This document shows, in pieces, positions 1 through 6,865 of a stretch of DNA of 15,339 bases. The position numbers and the translations under genes are program-made. The stretch is from assembly GCA_030618065.1 (NCBI GenBank), contig JAUXEE010000020.1:1-15339 (forward strand), read 5' to 3'. The first letter of the stretch is position 1. Each line of letters opens with the position of its first letter. The notes under the pieces were generated by a model that was not told the origin of the DNA, made no database searches, and worked only from the letters and a program-made list of their open reading frames with translations. The stretch comes from Gemmatimonadota bacterium (GTDB lineage Bacteria > Gemmatimonadota > Gemmatimonadetes > Longimicrobiales > Gaopeijiaceae).

Positions 1-291
1 GAGGTCATCATCCGGATCCGGGATCGGGGGCAGGTGAACAAGGAGCTGCGTGGCTTCCTGCTGGGAGAGGCTCCCGTACCGGCGTCCGGCCAGGAGCTGT
101 TCCAAGCGGGCCGAGAGAAGAGCGTCGGCTGGATCACCAGCGCCGTGGCCTCACCGGCCTTCGGCCAGACCACCGCCTTGGGCTATCTGCGGCGGGGGGT
201 GGAGCCGGGGGCGGAGGTCCGGGTGGGTGGCGCGGGGGGCCCTGGGGCCCAGGCCAGGGCTTTGTGTGACGAGGGTTGGATCCTGGACTAG
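1..291 (+). CDS. GcvT/YgfZ-family aminomethyltransferase-like protein, C-terminal fragment
   Basis: The frame is open from the first base of the window to the TAG at 289-291, so this is the last 96 codons of a gene that starts upstream. The translated tail contains REKSVGWITSAVASPAFGQT followed by TALGYLRRGVEPGAEVRV. This matches the C-terminal beta-barrel of the glycine-cleavage T-protein / YgfZ (CAF17) folate-binding superfamily, where a vG.vTSa..SP..g..aLgyvr pattern is usual. The residues that separate true GcvT from the YgfZ iron-sulfur maintenance protein (the KGCYxGQE loop in YgfZ) lie upstream, so the subfamily cannot be decided. YgfZ/GcvT-like folate binding is a family property, not seen here. 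The gene converges on the ypdA-like gene with only seven bases between the stop codons, and no terminator was found. Confidence 0.75.
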   Translation, partial: EVIIRIRDRGQVNKELRGFLLGEAPVPASGQELFQAGREKSVGWITSAVASPAFGQTTALGYLRRGVEPGAEVRVGGAGGPGAQARALCDEGWILD

Positions 292-298
292 AGGAACC

Positions 299-1282
299 TC
301 ACCCACCCTCAGTGACGGCACTGACGATCTGGCCTCCATGGGCCCGGCCGTTCTCGATGAAGATCTTGTTGGCGTTGTTCCCGGCCGCCAGTACTCCTGC
401 GATGAACACCCCGGGCACGCTGGTCTCCATGGTATGGGGATCGTGGGCCGGAATTCCTGTCGTTTCGTCGATCTCCACGCCGAGCTCCCGGAGCAGCGTC
501 GGATTGGGCCGCCAACCGGTCAACGCCAGCACCCAATCGTTCGTAAGCTCAGTCAACTCCCCCGTTCCCTCGTCCCTCAGAAGGACGGACTCCGGAGTGA
601 TCTCCACCACCCGGTGTCCCCAGTAGACTCCGATGTCCCCTTGTTCGAGTCGATTCGTGATATCGGGGACGACCCAGGGTTTCACTCCCCTGTCCAGCTT
701 GTCCAGGAAGTGAACCAGGGTGACCCGGGCACCGCTCCTGAAGAGCTCGAGGGACGCTTCCACCGCTGAGTTGCTTCCCCCAACGACGAGGACGTCCTGG
801 CCGAAGAAGGGGTGGGGCTCCATGTAGTAGTGGAGGACCTTGGGAAGGTCTTCTCCCGGGACCTCGAGCATGTTCGGAGTATGAAAGCCTCCGGTGGCCA
901 TAACGACCCTCATGGCCTCGTATTCTCTCTCCTGGCCGGACATCTTCCGGGTTTTCAGGATGAAGGACCCCTCCGCACCAGAGACAGACTCCACCGCCTC
1001 ATACTGTCGGATGTCCAGGTCGAAGTGTTCGGCAACGCGTCGATAGTAGACCAGGGCTTCTTGGCGGCTGGGGTTCTTTTCCGGGATGGCGAAGGGTACC
1101 CCCCCCACTTCCAGGCGGTCGGAGGTAGAGAAGAAGCGCATGTAGTAGGGGTAGTTCACCAGGGACGCGGCAACGCATCCTTTGTCGAAGAGCACAGCTC
1201 TCAGATTCTGCTCCCGTGCGGCTACCCCGACGGCGATGCCGCAGGGCCCTGCTCCAACAACAGCGATATCGATGGGATCCAT
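299..1282 (-). CDS. ypdA: YpdA-family bacillithiol disulfide reductase (FAD/NADPH oxidoreductase)
   Basis: A 327-residue flavoprotein of the thioredoxin-reductase fold. The N-terminal FAD-binding motif GAGPCG is at residues 10-15 and the NADPH-binding motif GGSNSA follows near residue 165. A second FAD contact, GVFIAGV, is near the C-terminus. The CxxC redox pair of thioredoxin reductase is absent. Instead there is a single Cys14 inside the first glycine loop, the position known in YpdA (Bdr) enzymes, which reduce oxidised bacillithiol with NADPH in the cytoplasm. The segment NYPYYMRFFSTSDRLEVGG is also typical of this family. Length is normal. The ATG at 1282 has only a weak AAAGAG ribosome site, but no better in-frame start is seen and the protein begins right at the FAD fold. 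It stands alone on this strand, divergent from the deacylase operon. It implies that the host makes bacillithiol or a methylated relative; no biosynthetic gene is in the window. Confidence 0.88.
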   Translation of the reverse strand: MDPIDIAVVGAGPCGIAVGVAAREQNLRAVLFDKGCVAASLVNYPYYMRFFSTSDRLEVGGVPFAIPEKNPSRQEALVYYRRVAEHFDLDIRQYEAVESVSGAEGSFILKTRKMSGQEREYEAMRVVMATGGFHTPNMLEVPGEDLPKVLHYYMEPHPFFGQDVLVVGGSNSAVEASLELFRSGARVTLVHFLDKLDRGVKPWVVPDITNRLEQGDIGVYWGHRVVEITPESVLLRDEGTGELTELTNDWVLALTGWRPNPTLLRELGVEIDETTGIPAHDPHTMETSVPGVFIAGVLAAGNNANKIFIENGRAHGGQIVSAVTEGG

Positions 1283-1466
1283 GGTGGTCTCTTTTTCGGG
1301 CTTCCGTTTCTGGTTCGGCTTCCGTTCCCGGACTGTTTCCCCCGGGACCCCTCAGGGTTCCGTCAAAGGGGTGTTTGTCGCAAGACCCACCATCACATTG
1401 CCGCCCTCCCCGCCGCTGAACATCTTGTCATTGATCTTCCTTCATTCGAATCGGAGTGCCATACCC

Positions 1467-1730
1467 GTGGAATCTGTTGAGAGAGAAGCTCGAAAGGCCC
1501 TGAACCGGCTTCGTAGATCTGTGGAGAAAGGGGTCCGGGAGCTGGACGCTCTCGATGGAGCCATTCGACATGCCGAGGGGGAAGATTTTCCCGCGGAGGA
1601 GTATGAGGCTGTGCGGAGCCAGTTGGGCGCCATTTTGGATTTCCTCGAGGAGGAGGGGCTGCGCCTGGAGGCGAAGATTCTCGAAACCGGCGGCCTGGAA
1701 CCGGGCCGCATCCGGCGTTCTTCAGGGTGA
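1467..1730 (+). CDS. Small charged helical protein of unknown function
   Basis: An 87-residue protein starting at GTG 1467, with GGAG at 1453-1456 ten bases upstream. The same frame extends further upstream, but that part is antisense to the ypdA-like gene and its leader, so the short start is preferred. The protein is rich in Arg, Glu, Leu and Ala, with long helical stretches around residues 3-35 and 45-70. It is therefore likely a coiled-coil or helical hairpin. There is no signal peptide, membrane segment, cysteine cluster or motif I recognise. It lies 66 bases ahead of the D-aminoacylase gene on the same strand and is probably first in that operon. Codon use looks like that of its neighbours. 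No function is proposed. Confidence 0.6.
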   Translation: MESVEREARKALNRLRRSVEKGVRELDALDGAIRHAEGEDFPAEEYEAVRSQLGAILDFLEEEGLRLEAKILETGGLEPGRIRRSSG

Positions 1731-1796
1731 CCGCCGGGCGGATGAGGGGCGTCGGACCGGGGACTTGAACGAGACCATGGAGGAAGGAGCAGGAGC

Positions 1797-3467
1797 ATGA
1801 AACGGATGGACCGCCGGGGGTTTCTCCAGGCTGGAGCGGCTTTGAGTATCACTTCCCTCTCAGGGGTCAGGGGCTTCTCGTGGTGGCGGGCTCCGGATCT
1901 TGTTCTACGGCGGGCCCACGTCTTCGACGGTACCGGGGCTCCCGGAATCGAAGCTGATGTGGCCGTGGTGGGGGACCGGATCCTGGCGATCGGCCGGGTT
2001 CCGGAAAGAGGTGCTATCGAGATCGACCTGGCAGGACAGGCCCTCGCGCCGGGATTCATCGACATCCACACTCATGCCGACCGCCCCCTTCTCGACGTCC
2101 CCCGGGCCGAAAACCGGGTCCTTCAGGGAATCACCCTGGAGGTGGGAGGGCAGTGCGGCTCATCCCCGGGTCCTTACAGCGAGGATATGGCCCAGGAAGC
2201 CCAGGATCGGTATCGAAAAGTGTACGGAGTCGAGGTGGACCTCCGGGAACTGGGAGGGTTCTTCAGGGCCTTGGAAGAGATTCCACCCTCCGTGAATGCC
2301 GCCAGCTTTGTGGGGCACGGGACCATCAGGAGCCTGGTGGTGGGGAACGAGGACCGACCGGCCACGACTGAGGAGCTGGCGCGGATGAGAGGGCTGGTTG
2401 CCCAGGCCCTGGCCCAGGGGGCCGTGGGTTTTTCCTCCGGGTTGGAATACACCCCTTCCGGCTTCGCCTCCAAAGAAGAGCTGGTGGAGCTTGCCCAAGC
2501 CCTCCGGGGGACGGGTTACCCCTATGCCTCCCATATGAGGAACGAGGACGACGGAGTGCTGGGGGCGGTGGAGGAGGCGCTCCATGTGGGGAGAGTGGCA
2601 GGAGTCCCGATCCAGATCTCTCACCTGAAGGCACAGGGGGAAAGGAATTGGTGGAAGGTCCCGGTCATTCTGGAGTTGATCGAGGAGGCCCGGGAGACCG
2701 GGGTGGATGTCCACTTCGACCGGTATCCCTACGTGGCGTACTCCACCGGGCTTTCCAACCTCTTCCCCAGCCGGTCCAGGGCCGGAGGGACCGATGCCTT
2801 TCTGGGCCGCCTCCGGGACCCCCAGGAGCGGCCGGCCCTGGAGGCCTATTGCCGGGCAAAGATCGCTCAATTGGGATCTTGGGATTCGGTCCAGATCACA
2901 AGCACCCGAAGCTCGGGGAATGCATGGATTCGCGGGCGTCGATTGGGTGAGGCTGCACGGGAGAGGGGAGAAGATCCCTTCGAGTTGACGCTGAGGTTGC
3001 TGCTCGAGGAGGGGGGTAGCGTGGGGATGATCGGGTTTGGCATGTCGGAGGAGAACACGGCTCGGATCCTCTCTCACCCTTTGGGCATGATCTGTTCCGA
3101 CGGCTCGGTCTACGCTCCCTCGGCTTCTGGCTCTCCTCACCCCCGATCCTACGGGACCTTCCCCCGAGTTCTGGGCTACTACGTCCGGGAGAAGAAGGTC
3201 ATGTCGCTGGAAACGGCCATCCACAAGATGACCGGTCTTCCGGCGAAGAAGATCCGGCTCTCCGATCGTGGTGTGATCCGGCCTGGAGCCTATGCTGACC
3301 TGGTGGCTTTCGACCCCGACACCGTTCGGGACGAAGCCACTTTCACGGATCCCCGCCAGTACCCCACGGGCATCAGCACGGTGGTGGTGAACGGGGTGGT
3401 GACGGTTCGGGAGGGGGCGATGACAGGGGAGCTGGCCGGCCGACCCATACGTGGGGGCGGGTCGTGA
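1797..3467 (+). CDS. N-acyl-D-amino-acid deacylase (D-aminoacylase family), Tat signal
   Basis: A 556-residue metal-dependent amidohydrolase. Residues 4-20 carry a twin-arginine signal (DRRGFLQ followed by a short hydrophobic run), so export to the periplasm is likely. The TIM-barrel motifs of D-aminoacylase are all present: HTH at His91 and His93, the metal-ligand cysteine in GGQCGSS (Cys120), SHMR (His246), ISHLKA (His276) and the catalytic aspartate in ICSDG (Asp435). The C-terminal beta-sandwich end, GAYADLVAFDPD, is also typical. The family hydrolyses N-acyl-D-amino acids to a carboxylate and a D-amino acid; the acyl group used here is not known. The ATG at 1797 has GGAG and AGGAG sequences just upstream, and a second ATG three codons later would still leave the twin arginines. 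The stop codon overlaps the luxE-like start as GTGA, so the two are probably translationally coupled. Confidence 0.88.
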   Translation: MKRMDRRGFLQAGAALSITSLSGVRGFSWWRAPDLVLRRAHVFDGTGAPGIEADVAVVGDRILAIGRVPERGAIEIDLAGQALAPGFIDIHTHADRPLLDVPRAENRVLQGITLEVGGQCGSSPGPYSEDMAQEAQDRYRKVYGVEVDLRELGGFFRALEEIPPSVNAASFVGHGTIRSLVVGNEDRPATTEELARMRGLVAQALAQGAVGFSSGLEYTPSGFASKEELVELAQALRGTGYPYASHMRNEDDGVLGAVEEALHVGRVAGVPIQISHLKAQGERNWWKVPVILELIEEARETGVDVHFDRYPYVAYSTGLSNLFPSRSRAGGTDAFLGRLRDPQERPALEAYCRAKIAQLGSWDSVQITSTRSSGNAWIRGRRLGEAARERGEDPFELTLRLLLEEGGSVGMIGFGMSEENTARILSHPLGMICSDGSVYAPSASGSPHPRSYGTFPRVLGYYVREKKVMSLETAIHKMTGLPAKKIRLSDRGVIRPGAYADLVAFDPDTVRDEATFTDPRQYPTGISTVVVNGVVTVREGAMTGELAGRPIRGGGS

Positions 3468-4615
3468 CCTTTCAGGAGCTGGCCAAGGAACTCCTGGAGA
3501 TTTTCCGCCGAGGTGTGGATGAGCCGCTCCCCGATCCGCTCTTCAATGATCTGGCCCTCCGGGTGTTCCGTTTTCAATGCCGGTCCAATCAGGCGTACGG
3601 TGGATTCGTGATCCGTCGGGGGTTGGATCCCGAGAGGGTGATGCGATGGGAGGAGATTCCCTTCCTGCCCACCCGGGCCTTCAAGACGGCGGCGCTGGTG
3701 TCAGGGGACCTCGAGAATGTGGAGCGGGTCTTCCGCACCAGTGGCACGACCCAGGGTCGGGAGGGTCGGGGGGAACACCATGTGATGGAGTTGGCCCTCT
3801 ACCGTGAGTGCCTCCTCCCCAACTTCAAGGCCCACCTTTTCCCGGAGGGAGGAAAGAGGCTTCCGATCCTATGTCTCCTTCCCTCCCCCGAGGCCGCCGC
3901 GGACTCCTCTCTGAGCTTCATGATGGGGGAGGTGGTCAGGGCTCTGGGCGAAGAAGGATCAGGATTCTTCTTGGGGTCGGAGGGCGAGATCCGGGGGAAG
4001 AGCTTCCTGCGTTCCCTCCAGGCGGCGGAGCGGGGCGGGAATCCGGTTTTGGTGGCGGGAACGGCCTTTGCCTTCGTCCGGTGGATGGAGTTGGCGCAGG
4101 AGAATGGGTGGCGGGCGTGTCTTCCCGAGGGCTCCCGAATCATGGAGACCGGGGGTTACAAGGGTCGGAGCAGGGAGCTGCTCCGGGCCGATCTTTACGG
4201 GGCCATGGAGGCCGCTTTCGGGGTATCGGAAGGGCGTATCGTGAACGAGTACGGGATGACGGAGCTCCTCTCCCAGTTCTACGAGCCGGTTTTGGCCAAG
4301 GATCAGAGGGCCAACGATCAACGAATGATGACCTCCCCGACAGGCCTGGCGGAAAGGTATCATCGAGCCCCCCCCTGGGTTCGCACCCGTGTTCTGGATC
4401 CTCTGACATTAAAGGATCTCCCTCCGGGTGAAGTGGGTGTCCTGGCCCACCTGGACCTTGGGAATCTGGGATCTGTGGCCGCGGTTCTCACCGAGGACCT
4501 GGGGCGTCAGTTCCCGGGCGGATTCCAGCTTCTGGGGAGAAGCTCCGGAAGTGAGCCCCGGGGTTGTTCGCTGGCCATGGAGGACTTCCTGGCTTCTCGG
4601 GGGGTGGAATCATGA
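3464..4615 (+). CDS. LuxE-like acyl-protein synthetase
   Basis: A 383-residue adenylate-forming enzyme of the LuxE acyl-protein synthetase family. LuxE activates a fatty acid with ATP to an acyl-adenylate, then moves it to its own cysteine for delivery to LuxC. Visible motifs are FRTSGTTQG (Ser93-Gly98, nucleotide loop), METGGYKGRSRE from residue 227, NEYGMTE (261-267) and the C-terminal GRSSGSEPRGCS. Cys368, 15 residues from the end, sits where the acyl-carrying cysteine of LuxE lies (about residue 364 in bioluminescent species). Length is normal. The start is GTG inside a GTGA overlap with the deacylase stop; GGGGGCGGG lies just upstream. The end overlaps the luxC-like gene as ATGA. No luciferase genes (luxA/luxB) are in the window, so the role is probably aldehyde or fatty-alcohol formation, or another acyl transfer, not light production. 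The substrate is unknown. Confidence 0.87.
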   Translation: MTFQELAKELLEIFRRGVDEPLPDPLFNDLALRVFRFQCRSNQAYGGFVIRRGLDPERVMRWEEIPFLPTRAFKTAALVSGDLENVERVFRTSGTTQGREGRGEHHVMELALYRECLLPNFKAHLFPEGGKRLPILCLLPSPEAAADSSLSFMMGEVVRALGEEGSGFFLGSEGEIRGKSFLRSLQAAERGGNPVLVAGTAFAFVRWMELAQENGWRACLPEGSRIMETGGYKGRSRELLRADLYGAMEAAFGVSEGRIVNEYGMTELLSQFYEPVLAKDQRANDQRMMTSPTGLAERYHRAPPWVRTRVLDPLTLKDLPPGEVGVLAHLDLGNLGSVAAVLTEDLGRQFPGGFQLLGRSSGSEPRGCSLAMEDFLASRGVES

Positions 4616-6084
4616 ATCCATTCCGTGCCTGGCACCTTCCTCCCGGCTTCTCCCTCCAGGAGGTGGAGGTTGCCGCGCTGGAGGCCCCTCGCCTTCCCAC
4701 TCTCTTTTATCCGGCTCTTTCTGAGCCCCGCCTCCGGGAGCTCATGGACCTCCTCCGCCGGGAAAGGGAGGCGACACTTGTCTCCTTCCCCGTGAGCCGC
4801 GTGGTAGATGCCGTGGACCGGGTGGCTGGGCGACTCCTGGATCCGGGGGACAATCTCAGGGCCAGAGTTCTGGAGACGCTGGCTCCCTATTCCGGGTTCT
4901 CCTCCCCCATGGCCGAGGCGATCCTGGAAGGGATGGCCAGGGGCTGGATGAGGGAGTGCCTTTGGGATCTGGTCCGTTCTGAGTTCTCGGATCCGGCGGT
5001 GCTGGAGGGTTTCCGCCCAGGGCCGACGGGGGACAGGACCCGGGCCCTGGGATTCCCTCTCACATTCCATCTGGGGGCTGGCACGGTCCCCGGGGTCGCC
5101 ACGACTTCCCTGATCAGGGGTCTCCTGGTGAAGTCTGCCGCCCTCTTGAAGCCAGGTTTGGGGGATCTCACCTTGCCGGTGGTTTTCGCCCAGGGGCTCG
5201 AGGAGGAGGACTCGGAGTTGGCACGGAACGTGGCCGTCCTGTACTGGCCGGTGGAGGAGGGCGGGCGGACCGAGACGGTTCTTGGAGAAGCGGACCTGGT
5301 GGTGACCTACGGGAGTGACGAGACGGTCCGATGGGTCCGTGAGCGCATACCTCCCCAGACCCCCTTGCGGAGCTACAGGCACCGGATGGGCTTTGGGCTG
5401 GTGGGAAGGGAGGCACTGGGAGGGAAGGCGGACGGGGAGGTCCCGGGAGGAAAGGCGCTGGATGCCGTGCGGTCCGTGGCGCTGGATGCCGCGCGGTCCG
5501 TGGCCCTCTTCGACCAAAAGGGCTGCGTGTCTCCCCATGTCTTTTTTGTGGAGAAGGGGGGGAAGGTGGAGCCGGAGGAGTGGGCTGCCCTCCTGGCCTG
5601 GGCGTTTCAGGAAGTGGAGACGGCCCTTCCTTCGGGTGAGGTTTCCCTGGAAGATGGGGTCGCCATCCAGCAGCTCCGAGGGGCTGCCGAGCTGGGAGAG
5701 GGGCTGGGAGAAGGGGTGGTCCATCATGGCGGGGAGGGGGCGCCCTGGACCGTGCTCTTCCTTCCGGGTGGAGTCGTCGAGCTCTCCTGCCTGAACCGAA
5801 CCGTGAGGGTTCTTCCGGTGGACACGGTGCAGGAGGCGTTGTCGGCACTGAAGGAGTGGGCTCCCTATCTGCAAACCGTGGGGATCGCGGGGTTGGGGGG
5901 ACGAAGGGCCGAGGTCATGGAGGGCCTGGCCCGTCTGGGGGTCAGCCGGATCTCCGACCTGGAGGGAGTGCCATGGCCCAGGCCATGGTGGCACCACGAC
6001 GGCTCAGGACCCCTTCAGGACTTGGTTCGGTGGACCGATGTGGAAGGAGTGGGGGTCCTCAGCCAAGGTATCGCCGAAGAGTAG
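4612..6084 (+). CDS. LuxC-like acyl-CoA / acyl-protein reductase
   Basis: A 490-residue member of the LuxC acyl-CoA reductase family, an aldehyde-dehydrogenase relative that reduces an enzyme-bound acyl group to aldehyde with NADPH. The nucleotide-binding stretch HLGAGTVPGVATTSLIRGLL starts near residue 153, and KSAALLKPG follows. The catalytic cysteine is Cys305 in FDQKGCVSPHVFFVE. The ATG at 4612 overlaps the LuxE-like stop; the open frame extends 16 codons further upstream but only inside luxE. Just before the active site there is an in-frame 8-residue tandem duplication, ALDAVRSV then ALDAARSV, and a Gly-rich insertion GGKADGEVPGG before it. A second small repeat, LGEGLGEG, lies further on. 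The 3' end overlaps the convergent macro-domain gene by 26 bases. Together with the LuxE-like protein it should form a fatty-acid reductase pair. Family assignment is firm; substrate and physiological role are inferred. Confidence 0.87.
   Translation: MNPFRAWHLPPGFSLQEVEVAALEAPRLPTLFYPALSEPRLRELMDLLRREREATLVSFPVSRVVDAVDRVAGRLLDPGDNLRARVLETLAPYSGFSSPMAEAILEGMARGWMRECLWDLVRSEFSDPAVLEGFRPGPTGDRTRALGFPLTFHLGAGTVPGVATTSLIRGLLVKSAALLKPGLGDLTLPVVFAQGLEEEDSELARNVAVLYWPVEEGGRTETVLGEADLVVTYGSDETVRWVRERIPPQTPLRSYRHRMGFGLVGREALGGKADGEVPGGKALDAVRSVALDAARSVALFDQKGCVSPHVFFVEKGGKVEPEEWAALLAWAFQEVETALPSGEVSLEDGVAIQQLRGAAELGEGLGEGVVHHGGEGAPWTVLFLPGGVVELSCLNRTVRVLPVDTVQEALSALKEWAPYLQTVGIAGLGGRRAEVMEGLARLGVSRISDLEGVPWPRPWWHHDGSGPLQDLVRWTDVEGVGVLSQGIAEE
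5455..5502 (+). repeat. 24-base in-frame tandem duplication inside the luxC-like gene
   Basis: Two adjacent 24-base copies, 5455-5478 and 5479-5502, differ at a single base (T at 5468, C at 5492). They encode ALDAVRSV and ALDAARSV. The repeat ends seven codons before the catalytic cysteine codon at 5524-5526. The near-identity suggests a fairly recent duplication. Confidence 0.9.
5692..5715 (+). repeat. 12-base in-frame tandem duplication (LGEG x2)
   Basis: Copies at 5692-5703 and 5704-5715 differ at one base and encode LGEG twice. The repeat lies in the C-terminal half of the luxC-like gene, in a stretch that also holds other short Gly/Glu-rich runs. Confidence 0.75.
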
Positions 6085-6568
6085 CCGCTTGGTCAGGAGT
6101 GTACCCGTAGAAGACCACGGTCTCCAACGGTGATCCGGTACTGATGAAGTCCTTGATCTCCTCGGCCATGATGCGGGCGGCTTCGCTGAAGGGGAAACCG
6201 CCCACGCCGGTCCCCAGGATCGGGAAGGCGATGGAAAGGATGCCGTTTTCCTCTGCCACATCCAGGGCGCTCCGAGTGGCATTCCGGATGGACTCGGGGG
6301 TTACGGGCAGGTCTCCCATAGCTGCAGCGTGGATGACGTAACGGGCCCGGAGTCGTCCTCCACCGGTAATGGCGGCGCCCCCGACTGCAAGAGGGCCATC
6401 CCGGCGAACGATCTCGTCGCACTCCTCCTGGATGACGCCGCCGCCCCGGCTGGCGATGGCTTGCGCCACGCCAGTCCCCATTCGGAGGTGGTTGTTCGCC
6501 GCATTGACCACGGCGTCTCCCTCGAATGTGGAGACGTCGCCCTCGACGACTCTGACAATCGCTGGCAC
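6059..6568 (-). CDS. Macro-domain protein (ADP-ribose binding / hydrolase)
   Basis: A 169-residue protein that is essentially one macro domain. It starts VVEGDVSTFEGDAVVNAANN, with NAAN at residues 22-25. The loop LRMGTGVAQAIASRGG follows, then ARYVIHAAA and ILGTGVGGFP, the usual phosphate-binding loops. The pattern resembles the stand-alone archaeal-type (Af1521-like) macro proteins. The family binds ADP-ribose and often removes it from proteins, nucleic acids or O-acetyl-ADP-ribose. The GTG at 6568 is chosen because the domain begins at once after it and GGGGGA lies just upstream; the frame extends to 6706, but that part overlaps the abrB-like gene in another frame. It follows the AbrB-like gene by 25 bases, so the two are probably co-transcribed. 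Its last 26 bases overlap the end of the convergent luxC-like gene. Confidence 0.85.
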   Translation of the reverse strand: MPAIVRVVEGDVSTFEGDAVVNAANNHLRMGTGVAQAIASRGGGVIQEECDEIVRRDGPLAVGGAAITGGGRLRARYVIHAAAMGDLPVTPESIRNATRSALDVAEENGILSIAFPILGTGVGGFPFSEAARIMAEEIKDFISTGSPLETVVFYGYTPDQAATLRRYLG

Positions 6569-6593
6569 GTTTCCCCCGTTTTCCCTGGGAGGA

Positions 6594-6785
6594 TTACTTT
6601 TCTGGCTGTGGGTCGGCTCGCCAGACCACCATTTGGCGAGTGTTGTTGGGGGCTTCTTCGATCCTGACCGTGAGAGTGTCACCCGCATCGATTCGGAGGT
6701 CGTCACGGATCCCTTGTGGGATCGTGATCCGCCCCCCCACCCCGATCGTCACATCGCTGTAATACAAAGTCCGGAAAATGGCCAT
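6594..6785 (-). CDS. AbrB/MazE-type swapped-hairpin DNA-binding protein
   Basis: A 63-residue protein with the SpoVT-AbrB fold signature VTIGVGGRITIPQGIRDDLRIDAGDTLTV at about residues 12-40, where GRITIP is the core motif. These proteins dimerise through swapped hairpins and bind DNA, either as global regulators or as antitoxins that repress their own operon. The ATG at 6785 has a strong ribosome site, GGGAGG, five to six bases upstream. The gene is followed after 25 bases by the macro-domain gene, where an AbrB-type antitoxin would often have a toxin. A short perfect inverted repeat lies 21 bases upstream of the start and could be its operator. No PIN or MazF-type toxin gene is next to it. 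The DNA target and regulatory role are not known. Confidence 0.8.
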   Translation of the reverse strand: MAIFRTLYYSDVTIGVGGRITIPQGIRDDLRIDAGDTLTVRIEEAPNNTRQMVVWRADPQPEK

Positions 6786-6806
6786 GCAGCCTCCCGAATT
6801 CCCAGA

Positions 6807-6821
6807 TGTTTCAGAGAAACA
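6807..6821. promoter_or_regulatory. Perfect inverted repeat upstream of the abrB-like gene, possible operator
   Basis: TGTTTC-AGA-GAAACA is a perfect 6-base inverted repeat with a 3-base centre, in the divergent region between the abrB-like gene and the ABC exporter. It is 21 bases from the abrB-like start codon. Use as an operator is inferred from symmetry and place only. Confidence 0.35.
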
Positions 6822-6865
6822 ACCAATCTAAGCTCTTACCCGTGGCCCGCACTAGGTTTGGGAGC

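Noticed and set aside
216..260. GC-rich palindrome near the 3' end of the GcvT/YgfZ fragment as a terminator
   Set aside because: CCTGGG-G-CCCAGG leaves too small a loop, lies inside coding sequence, and has no T run after it.
1283..1466. Promoters in the gap between the ypdA-like gene and the small helical gene
   Set aside because: Only weak -35 candidates (TTGTCA at 1425-1430) were seen, with no acceptable -10 at proper spacing in either direction. Promoters must be here or nearby, but I cannot place them.
50..1480. Two plus-strand frames (239 and 222 codons) opposite ypdA
   Set aside because: They are antisense to a well-supported flavoprotein and show no domain.
2160..3224. 354-codon open frame on the minus strand
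   Set aside because: Antisense to the deacylase, which has every family motif; the translation shows no fold.
4507..5997. 496-codon open frame on the minus strand
   Set aside because: It lies opposite the luxC-like gene and the end of the luxE-like gene, has no recognisable motif, and its composition is typical of a shadow frame.
3464..6084. A bioluminescence (lux) operon
   Set aside because: LuxE- and LuxC-like genes are present, but no luxA, luxB or luxD is beside them; such pairs are known in non-luminous bacteria.
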